Program-made: the position numbers and the translations under genes
In this document: one piece after another, positions 18,643 through 25,948 of the stretch
Position numbering within the stretch: the first letter of the stretch is position 1
How the letters are laid out: every line of letters begins with the position of its first letter
Notes under the pieces: generated by a model
The model's database searches: none
Seen by the model: only the letters and a program-made list of their open reading frames with translations
Told to the model about the DNA's origin: nothing
DNA from: Nitrospirota bacterium
Lineage (GTDB): Bacteria > Nitrospirota > Nitrospiria > Nitrospirales > Nitrospiraceae
Reading direction: 5' to 3'
Assembly (NCBI GenBank): GCA_016207025.1
Contig: JACQQM010000070.1
Location: forward strand, 1 to 44,152
Length of the DNA stretch: 44,152 bases

Positions 18643-20424
18643 TCAAGTACCGGTAGGCTGCGGCACGCGTTGCGCCTGTGCCTTTGCCCGTGCGATGTAG
18701 AGAAGGCCGTCCGCCATCGAGTAGTTGAAGGGCAGCTCACAGACGACCTCGCTGATCTTCTCATAGATGTGCTGGTACACCTTCTCCGCCTGCTCCGGGG
18801 TCATCCCTTCCTGGACCTCGTAGAAGAAGCCCAAGCTCAGATCCTCTGAGGCAGGCCTCATGATGCGCCGGATCCCGTAGCTGCCAGGATCACTCATGAT
18901 GGGCGCTTCCTTTTCGAGGTCAAAGAGGCACGGCTGGCAGGAGAACCCATACGATGAATTCAGACGTGTGTTGTTGACGATGAAGTTCATCGTCTCGCGC
19001 GCTTCTTCCTCCGTTTCGGTGGGGAATCCCGCAATAATGTAACAGTGGATCGCGATGCCGAGAGCCAGACAGTCCTCCGTCACACGCAGGACACTCGCCT
19101 GGGTAATGCCCTTCTTCATGAAGTCCATCACCCGCTGATTGAACGACTCGAGACCGAAGACAATTTTGAGGCAACCGGCATCCCGCATCAGCGTCAGCAA
19201 CTCGCGTGACAAATTCTTTTCAAACCGCATCTCGGCGGTCCACTGAATATTGAGGTTCCGGTCAAGAATCCGCTGACACAATCGCTTCGTCGGAGATAAC
19301 GCCAAGCATTCGTCCGTGAAGAAGAAGTACGGAGTCCGATATTTTTCCGACAGCATTCGCAGATCATCGACCGTCTTGGCCGGATCCTTCTGTCTGAAGT
19401 TTTGGTGGTCGAGGGTCAATGCGCAAAAGGCGCAATCCTTGTAATAGCATCCCCTGGAAAACTGAACCGGCAACACGGTGCTGGGCGCCAGGTACCGTCC
19501 GAGCGGGAATCCGTCATAGTTCGGCGCCGGCAGCTCGTTGATATTCTCGGAATAGAATGGCTGATTGACCGCAACCTTGCCATTTTGGCGGTAGATCAGG
19601 TTGGGTACCTTGCTGAAGTCTCTCTTGCCCTCAAGCTGATTGATGAGTTCCAGCAGCGCGGTCTCTCCCTCAAACACGATAAAGTCGTCGGTCAGTTCAA
19701 ACAGGCTGGGGCAGCGGCGGAGGTTATCAACCAAGCGGGTAAAAATACTTCCGCCGATCGTCAGATGGAGATCAGGGTTGGCCTCTTTGAGCAGCCGACA
19801 GAGGGTCAGACCGGGGATGATCTGGGACGTAGCGGTAATGGACACCCCGACGAAATCAGGCCGGTCCGCCAAGATCGAGGAGAGAAACTGTTCACGGAAC
19901 AGTTCAATGTAGGGGTTCTGCTCTTCATCACAAATCGCTTTCAGGATCTCTTTCGACGCGTAAATCGAATAGCTACCGAACTGATTGTCCACCACGGTCA
20001 TGCGAGTGGGGAAATAGAGCGACGACACCAGTTCCAGCCATTTGTCGATCAGAAAGAGACATTCGCGATACCGGTCGAGCTCATAAAAATCTTCTCCGCG
20101 CAAGGACTCCTTGGCAGGCTCGATCCGATCAATCAGATAGGGAAACCGGTCGAGCGATTCGACCACGCGCATATAGTGTTCATCACTGGATGGACCGGTT
20201 TCTCCTGTCCGCGCCCGCTCAAGTTTCTTTCTCTTTTCCTCGAGACGCGCGTAGACTTGCTCCCCGTACTGCTGGGTGAGAATATTGTCCAGGAGTTCGA
20301 TGCCCAAGTCACGCTGGGCGACGTTCTTGACACCGGCCTTCTCGAGAAAACCGGTGAGAGAAGGAAGGCTCAGATACGGCTGGGAAGGGTGCCAGGTTGG
20401 TGGAAATAACAGAGCTATATTCAT
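18643..20424 (-). CDS. B12-binding-domain-type radical SAM protein
   Basis: N-terminal 'MNIALLFPPTWHPSQPYLSLPSLTGFL', 'PDFVGVSITATSQIIPGLTLCRLLKEANPDLHLTIGGS', cluster motif 'FSRGCYYKDCAFCAL'; start moved to 20424. Confidence 0.88.
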   Translation of the reverse strand: MNIALLFPPTWHPSQPYLSLPSLTGFLEKAGVKNVAQRDLGIELLDNILTQQYGEQVYARLEEKRKKLERARTGETGPSSDEHYMRVVESLDRFPYLIDRIEPAKESLRGEDFYELDRYRECLFLIDKWLELVSSLYFPTRMTVVDNQFGSYSIYASKEILKAICDEEQNPYIELFREQFLSSILADRPDFVGVSITATSQIIPGLTLCRLLKEANPDLHLTIGGSIFTRLVDNLRRCPSLFELTDDFIVFEGETALLELINQLEGKRDFSKVPNLIYRQNGKVAVNQPFYSENINELPAPNYDGFPLGRYLAPSTVLPVQFSRGCYYKDCAFCALTLDHQNFRQKDPAKTVDDLRMLSEKYRTPYFFFTDECLALSPTKRLCQRILDRNLNIQWTAEMRFEKNLSRELLTLMRDAGCLKIVFGLESFNQRVMDFMKKGITQASVLRVTEDCLALGIAIHCYIIAGFPTETEEEARETMNFIVNNTRLNSSYGFSCQPCLFDLEKEAPIMSDPGSYGIRRIMRPASEDLSLGFFYEVQEGMTPEQAEKVYQHIYEKISEVVCELPFNYSMADGLLYIARAKAQAQRVPQPTGT

Positions 20425-20485
20425 GGAGCCTTTGGCAAAACAACCTTCGATCACGGAACGATTCTAACGCCGCAATTTATATCCA

Positions 20486-20515
20486 TTTATACACCCGCCA
20501 CTCTTCCAAATGCAA
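20486..20515 (-). promoter_or_regulatory. Candidate promoter TTGCAT-N18-TATAAA for the radical SAM gene
   Basis: Minus-strand -35 at 20515-20510, -10 at 20491-20486. Confidence 0.5.
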
Positions 20516-20522
20516 CCATCTC

Positions 20523-20548
20523 GTTTGAACAAATTCGCTTGTTTGAAC
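20523..20548. repeat. Direct repeat GTTTGAAC-N10-GTTTGAAC
   Basis: Exact 8-mers at 20523-20530 and 20541-20548, 18 bp apart, just upstream of the predicted -35. Confidence 0.55.
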
Positions 20549-20607
20549 GGGGCTTACGAACGATGACCATGCCCAAAGATCGGCTCCGTGCGCCAAGGCG
20601 AGGCGGC

Positions 20608-20667
20608 ATAAAAAAGCCCCGAGTCAACTTCCCCGCCATGCCGGCGGCTGACTCGGGGCTTTTTATC
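20608..20667 (-). terminator. Strong intrinsic terminator (bidirectional-looking)
   Basis: AAAAAGCCCCGAGTCA (20611-20626) pairs with TGACTCGGGGCTTTTT (20649-20664); downstream of the NxrC-like gene. Confidence 0.9.
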
Positions 20668-20729
20668 AGACAACCTGTCCCCGAGGAGCATGCCTCCTCA
20701 GGTCTCGACCCATACCCTGGATGATTCTA

Positions 20730-21683
20730 TTAGGGCAGCTTCAACGTAAACCAGGTTGAAATGCCCTTCATCCCATTTCGTTCGACGTTGGCCCCATCCC
20801 ACACTGCAAACGCCACAGGTACCGACATTCCAGGCTTGAACTGAACATCGTTCGGGTCGCTGGTGGTCAACGTGCGCTTGACCACGATCCGCCACGTCGG
20901 TCCGACGCAGCAGCCTCCCTTGATCGAGCCGGCCGGCTCCCACAGGCCGTTCCCGATCACGTCCTGATGCGACTGCGTGGTCAGCGTGCTGAAGCCGTTA
21001 GCGTTGAGGTCTTCAACCGAGCTCACGCGCAGGGTCGGATCCGACAGGATGTTCCCGGACCAAATGCCAGGATTAAAAGGCCCCAGGCTCCGGCCGATTC
21101 TGTCAGGATACGTCACGCCGCCGGCAGGCTCTTCAAAGTAATAATCCCAGAAGATGCCCGGGTACTGATCGTCGACATCCCAAATGCCAGCACTGTCTTT
21201 CCCAATATCCTTCTGCCATTCCGCATTCCAACGCCAAATGTTGACCGTTCCGCCGGACTGCCCCATGCACTGGAACGGCGGCGCACCGGATGTGCTGACC
21301 GGGAACTGGAGTGCGGCCTGATCGCGAAAGTCCTGCGGCCCAATGGTGGTGTTGTTCAACGTCTGATCAGGCCAATCCAACCGGAAACCAAGTTCTTTCC
21401 CGTTCGTGACAGCCTTCACGAACACGGATTTCACCGAGATATTTGGATGCATCGGCGTGGTGATCGTTTGCCCGCTCAGCGGCACGACCACGCCCGGCAC
21501 ACCCTCCCAGATGGGATTCGCCCCGTCCATCGGGATCGGCCCCTTGATTGCCTTGACCGGGATGGTCACCGGTTGGCTGACGGCAAGAGGCACCTGCCCG
21601 ATCGTCAACATGAAGCCGACGACCAGCACAGAGAGAAGCATGCCAAACACCAACCCCTTGTTTCGTGTCTGCACCACTCTCAT
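20730..21683 (-). CDS. Ethylbenzene-dehydrogenase-gamma-like heme b protein, candidate nitrite oxidoreductase gamma subunit (NxrC-like)
   Basis: Signal sequence from MRVVQTRNKGLVFGMLLSVLVVGFML; 'VVVPLSGQTITTPMHPNISVKSVFVKAVTNGKELGFRLDWPDQT...FQCMGQSGGTVNIWRWNAEWQKDIG', 'VAFAVWDGANVERNGMKGISTWFTLKLP'. RBS GAGGAGGG upstream. Confidence 0.85.
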   Translation of the reverse strand: MRVVQTRNKGLVFGMLLSVLVVGFMLTIGQVPLAVSQPVTIPVKAIKGPIPMDGANPIWEGVPGVVVPLSGQTITTPMHPNISVKSVFVKAVTNGKELGFRLDWPDQTLNNTTIGPQDFRDQAALQFPVSTSGAPPFQCMGQSGGTVNIWRWNAEWQKDIGKDSAGIWDVDDQYPGIFWDYYFEEPAGGVTYPDRIGRSLGPFNPGIWSGNILSDPTLRVSSVEDLNANGFSTLTTQSHQDVIGNGLWEPAGSIKGGCCVGPTWRIVVKRTLTTSDPNDVQFKPGMSVPVAFAVWDGANVERNGMKGISTWFTLKLP

Positions 21684-21797
21684 ATGAATATGCCCTCCTC
21701 TTAAGTAAGGATTAAGTGCTGCTCGCATCACCGTCGACTATCGATCAATTCCTGCAGCCACTGCAGATGCAGATAAAATTCCGGGCGCGTCCTCCCG

Positions 21798-22757
21798 CTA
21801 CGCCGTGCCCACCGGTCCCGAATCGTCTTTCTCCTTCTCCTTATCCAAGAACGACTGCGCCCCCACTTCACTGAGCAGCATGCTCAACTCGCTCCCCTGA
21901 TCCTGCGCGCCGCATTCGTAGGTTTGCCCTTCCGGAGCATTGAATGTCGCCGGGCGGTATTCGGTTTCCGAATACGGTTGAGGGTTGACGCCCAAATAGG
22001 CGGCGTCTAAATCGACCCAATCCGATGAAAAGTCCGCCATGTCTTTGAAAAAGCCGGTGTCCGCTTTTTTCGCCAGCATCCTGGAGAAAAGCGGCACCCA
22101 CCGGCCGATATGATCTTTGACGAATTTTTTCTGGGCATCCACAACGATCTGCGTCTTGTCGGCCCCGTCATGGCAACGGGCGTAAGACTCCTTGTACGCG
22201 AGGAAATGCATGAACTCAAGCTCCACGCTCAAATGATCCATGCGCTCGTGAACATCTCGCGACAGTTCGACACCGAAAGCCCTGTAGAAACCGGCGATGT
22301 CGCCCATGACATGCGCTTGGCCAAAGACGTGATCGTTGCCGAAAAGGGTTTCGTAGGGGGGACAGTCCAAGGTGATCACATTGCTGAACACCCGCCGATG
22401 TTCAGCCTGAAGATCCGCTAACTGCCAATTGACACACTCGGAAGAGACCCAACGCTCGATCTGATCCAGATGCTTCGACAGCGCAGCAAGTTTCTGCTTC
22501 GCGCGCTCGCCACCGATTCCATCGAGCGCCCCGCGGAGGCTCTCGATGGCCGAACGCCCATCTTCCACGAACTCGCCGCTCTGCAGATAATCCAAAAACT
22601 CGTCATCTTCCGGATACAGCAAGCTCCATGAGAGAAGCAGATAAATCTTGCTTCGTCCTAATGCGCGCTCCACCGCCGGCGAATCTTTCAGGCCCCCGGC
22701 TTGAGGAGTCGCGGCGACGGGAGCCATCTGGCGCCTTTCACTTTCTTTCGTGTTCAT
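21798..22757 (-). CDS. TorD/NarJ-family molybdoenzyme chaperone-like protein
   Basis: 'ALGRSKIYLLLSWSLLYPEDDEFLDYLQSGEF', 'EHRRVFSNVITLDCPPYETLFGNDHVFGQAHVMGDIAGFYRAFGVEL...ERMDHLSVELEFMHFLAYKE'. Confidence 0.88.
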   Translation of the reverse strand: MNTKESERRQMAPVAATPQAGGLKDSPAVERALGRSKIYLLLSWSLLYPEDDEFLDYLQSGEFVEDGRSAIESLRGALDGIGGERAKQKLAALSKHLDQIERWVSSECVNWQLADLQAEHRRVFSNVITLDCPPYETLFGNDHVFGQAHVMGDIAGFYRAFGVELSRDVHERMDHLSVELEFMHFLAYKESYARCHDGADKTQIVVDAQKKFVKDHIGRWVPLFSRMLAKKADTGFFKDMADFSSDWVDLDAAYLGVNPQPYSETEYRPATFNAPEGQTYECGAQDQGSELSMLLSEVGAQSFLDKEKEKDDSGPVGTA

Positions 22758-22857
22758 TTCCTACCCTCCATCAGTTCGACGCTCGCAACCCGTCGGACAC
22801 CTCCTCGGCTCATTGCCTCCCGATTCCAAACCTCGAACTTTCGGTGCAGGTTTGCGT

Positions 22858-22886
22858 ATGATAGGCAATGCGAAATGGGAAGTCAA
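22858..22886 (-). promoter_or_regulatory. Sigma70-type promoter TTGACT-N17-TATCAT
   Basis: Minus-strand -35 at 22886-22881, -10 at 22863-22858, upstream of the TorD-like gene. Confidence 0.65.
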
Positions 22887-22998
22887 GCCCGAACTACCCA
22901 TCCCTGAACTATCTGATTTTACAGGCCATCCAGACCGGTTTCCTCTGGCTTCCCGGCTGAGATTTTGAGCTACGAGAAGCTGGCTCCAAGAGCCAGAA

Positions 22999-23592
22999 CT
23001 AGCCAGCAATGAAGAGCCGAACCGGAGTGACCTTGATCGCAATGGTATCGTTCACGGTCTTACAAACCTGCTCGCAAATCCCGCAGCCCACACAGCGATC
23101 CGCGGCCACCTCAAGTCGGAACGCCTCGAAATCCATCTGCAAGGCTTGGGTCGGACACCGAGACACGCATGCGTGACAGCCCTGCCCGGCAGTGCAATCA
23201 CGATGCGACACCACGGCAAGGCCCATCTTGACCTCTTCTCGGCCAAAGACAGGAAGCAGCGCTTCGGTGCCGCAGGCCGCGATGCAGGGGAAATCTTCGC
23301 ACAGTTGGCAGGGGACTTCCTCCGGGAAAATGACCGGCGTGCCGGACCGCCGATCCACTTTGATACTTCCGTACGGGCAGGCTTTGAGGCAGTCTCCGCA
23401 CTGGGTGCACCGTTCCAGGAACAGAGTCTCCGTCACCGCACCCGGCGGGCGCAGCCAACCATCTCGGGGCGCCGGCTCAGCCTTCTCTGGCGGGGCATCC
23501 CTATGCTTGACGAACTCATGGGCCGTCTTCGCCAGCGAAAGAACGGATTCCTTAAGAAACCGCCGCCGCCCGTATTCCGGCTCAGTGCCCAT
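22999..23592 (-). CDS. NapF/NapG-like 4Fe-4S ferredoxin protein
   Basis: Four cysteine clusters (CTQCGDCLKACP, CQLCEDFPCIAAC, CTAGQGCHACVSRCP, CVGCGICEQVC); N-terminal GRRRFLK. Confidence 0.88.
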   Translation of the reverse strand: MGTEPEYGRRRFLKESVLSLAKTAHEFVKHRDAPPEKAEPAPRDGWLRPPGAVTETLFLERCTQCGDCLKACPYGSIKVDRRSGTPVIFPEEVPCQLCEDFPCIAACGTEALLPVFGREEVKMGLAVVSHRDCTAGQGCHACVSRCPTQALQMDFEAFRLEVAADRCVGCGICEQVCKTVNDTIAIKVTPVRLFIAG

Positions 23593-23604
23593 ACACCTCC
23601 CCGA

Positions 23605-24603
23605 CTACATGACCCCATCCGCCCGTAGTTTGTACACTTCGATGCAACGGTCACAAGCGCCAAATTCCGTATCCCATCCCGGATGATTTTCCCGAATAAA
23701 CTCGAGCACGTGCTTCTCCAACTTATGCTCCAGATCTTCCACCCAGTCGTAGGTAGGGAACCGGCAGAGCGGACAGGGGAACCCCGGCATCAGCATAATC
23801 TTGTTCTGGGTCGCCGGGACCTCCCCGCCTTCGACGTACAGCGCCCGGTCCATCACATGCAGCGTATCGCTGGCCATTTCCACCAACTCGGAATGCGTCA
23901 ACGACTCCGTTTGCCACAAGCCTTCGAAGACGGATTTGAGCTGCGCGGGGGGAATTTTTCGATACCACGATCGGAACTCCTTGAACCGATCCTCCTTCGT
24001 CAACATCGCTTCCTTGCCGGCCCGCATCAATCGACTGTCGATGTTCATGCACCATAGCACACGATAGCGCTGCAGGATGAGCGTTTCCTCGCCGGGATTC
24101 TGCCCGACTTTGGTATCCGGATCATAGTTGAAGTTTTCGTCCAGGATATCTGCGATGTGGGTGAGTTCGTGGCGGCAGTATCGGGTGAGAGCTGGATCAT
24201 AGAAGCGCCGGGGAATCAACTTGATGCCCACCCCTTTGAGACCCTTTTCCTCGAACTGCTTGGCCAGTTCATGCTCGACCGACCCCCACCTTCGAAGAAT
24301 ATCGACACCTTCCTGGTCCTCCTTCAAGACCCCCTTGATCAAGACGATGCCGATTTTCCCCTTGACCGTCGGGAATTCATCGAACGCGTCCCGGATGATG
24401 TCCGAAAATCCCCAAATCCCAAACAGGTACTGGTACAGTTTCTTGAACTCCCCCTCGCGGTCGTCCAACGAAAACCGCTCGTAGATCGGGTCGGCCAGCT
24501 CATGAAATTCTTTATAATAGGTCGGGTCGCCTTCCCGTTCGGTTTTCTCCACGAAGGAGTCGATGACTTCCTGAAGGAGGGCGGGCTGAAACCTGATCTC
24601 CAT
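23605..24603 (-). CDS. Conserved hypothetical protein with HExxH motif and CxxC knuckles
   Basis: 'RYCRHELTHIADILDENFNYDP', 'CPLCRFPTYDW', 'CDRCIEVY'. Confidence 0.75.
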   Translation of the reverse strand: MEIRFQPALLQEVIDSFVEKTEREGDPTYYKEFHELADPIYERFSLDDREGEFKKLYQYLFGIWGFSDIIRDAFDEFPTVKGKIGIVLIKGVLKEDQEGVDILRRWGSVEHELAKQFEEKGLKGVGIKLIPRRFYDPALTRYCRHELTHIADILDENFNYDPDTKVGQNPGEETLILQRYRVLWCMNIDSRLMRAGKEAMLTKEDRFKEFRSWYRKIPPAQLKSVFEGLWQTESLTHSELVEMASDTLHVMDRALYVEGGEVPATQNKIMLMPGFPCPLCRFPTYDWVEDLEHKLEKHVLEFIRENHPGWDTEFGACDRCIEVYKLRADGVM

Positions 24604-24701
24604 TATGCGTGTCTCCTGCTTGCTCTAGAGCAGTAACCAGTTGATCCGGAGAGTGGATGGCATTGCAGGGAACCCAGCGGGCAACCGCGGTCAGCGGCGG
24701 C

Positions 24702-24730
24702 TTGACTTACTCCCTCGGCTTCTCTTAACA
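24702..24730 (+). promoter_or_regulatory. Candidate promoter TTGACT-N17-TTAACA toward the WD40 gene
   Basis: -35 at 24702-24707, weak -10 at 24725-24730. Confidence 0.35.
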
Positions 24731-24751
24731 TTCAGCAGAGTTACGAGTTTG

Positions 24752-24780
24752 ATTATAGCGATCGACACCTCGATTTGCAA
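24752..24780 (-). promoter_or_regulatory. Sigma70-type promoter TTGCAA-N17-TATAAT toward the HExxH/ferredoxin genes
   Basis: Minus-strand -35 at 24780-24775 and perfect -10 at 24757-24752. Confidence 0.6.
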
Positions 24781-24836
24781 ATGCCGTGGGAGTTCAGAGC
24801 GAGTATCGCCCCTCCCTGGAAAAGAGGAATGCGTGT

Positions 24837-25946
24837 ATGGCTGAGCCGTTTACTCCTGAAGCTTCTGCAGGCGTCCCTTGCGGTCCGGTCCCCGGGGATG
24901 CGACGCAACCGAGACAGGTCGACTTTCTTGAATATTGGAAGGCCGGAAGCCGAGAGGTCAAGACCTTCAGAGGCCACACGCACGGGGTCTGGACCGTCGC
25001 CTATGCCCCGGATGGGCTCACCCTGGCGAGCGGCGGCGTCGATCGACTCGTGCGGATCTGGGATATTGAGACGGGGCGGTTGCTCAAATCGTTGCGCGGC
25101 CACACGCACGACATCCGTGCAGCGGTGTTCACGCCCGACTGCCAGTCCCTCGCCACAGGAAGCGAGGACCGCACGATTCGGCTCTGGAATCCCAAAACCG
25201 GCGAGCCGACAAAATTATTGTATACTCGCTATGACCACAACATCACCAGCCTCTCACTGTCGCCGGATGGGCTCATGCTAGCTCGCGGGAGCCACAACAA
25301 GGACATCAAGATTTGGGAGGTCACCACCGGCACCGAATTGATGACGTTGCTCGGCAAAGATCAGTACGATCATTTTTGGACGCCCTGTGTCGTCTTTTCA
25401 CCGGACGGCATCCATCTGGCGAGCGGCAGCGATATAGGCAAGATCAAAATCTGGGAAGTGCTCCCCAGCGGTGATGAGAAAGTTGTCGCCGACGGACACT
25501 GGCGGGAGGTGATAGAAGACGACACCACCGAGTATCGCGGGTTCTTTGTGGAGGACGAGGCTAGCGCGTTTCAGACGCCGATGGAGTCTTGGATCGGCGC
25601 GATGACATTTACGCCCGATGGAAAGATTCTGATCACGGGCAGCCGCGACTGCACGATCAAATTCTTCGAGATGCCCCTGGCGAATGAGATCCGCACGCTG
25701 AAAGGGCACGCCGGTTGGGTGCGTTCCCTGGCCATGTCCCCTGACGGCAAAGTCCTGGCAAGCGCCAGCGACGACCAGACGATCAAGCTCTGGGATATCG
25801 CCGCGGGGCGCCACTTTAGTACGCTGAAGGGACACGCCGGCGCGGTACGATGCGTGGCGTTTTCTCCAGACGGCCTGCGGCTTGCCAGCGCCTCGTGGGA
25901 CCGGACCGTCAAGCTCTGGGAGGGTGGATCAGAGCCTCCGGAGTGA
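24837..25946 (+). CDS. WD40-repeat beta-propeller protein
   Basis: Seven visible WD40-type units, e.g. 'LKGHAGWVRSLAMSPDGKVLASASDDQTIKLWDIAAG'; start at MAEPFTPEAS. Confidence 0.9.
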   Translation: MAEPFTPEASAGVPCGPVPGDATQPRQVDFLEYWKAGSREVKTFRGHTHGVWTVAYAPDGLTLASGGVDRLVRIWDIETGRLLKSLRGHTHDIRAAVFTPDCQSLATGSEDRTIRLWNPKTGEPTKLLYTRYDHNITSLSLSPDGLMLARGSHNKDIKIWEVTTGTELMTLLGKDQYDHFWTPCVVFSPDGIHLASGSDIGKIKIWEVLPSGDEKVVADGHWREVIEDDTTEYRGFFVEDEASAFQTPMESWIGAMTFTPDGKILITGSRDCTIKFFEMPLANEIRTLKGHAGWVRSLAMSPDGKVLASASDDQTIKLWDIAAGRHFSTLKGHAGAVRCVAFSPDGLRLASASWDRTVKLWEGGSEPPE

Positions 25947-25948
25947 CG

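Noticed and set aside
24837-25946. Repetitive DNA in the WD40 region and in the NHL gene (14888-16141)
   Set aside because: Periodicity is explained by protein repeat blades and is not a CRISPR or satellite array.
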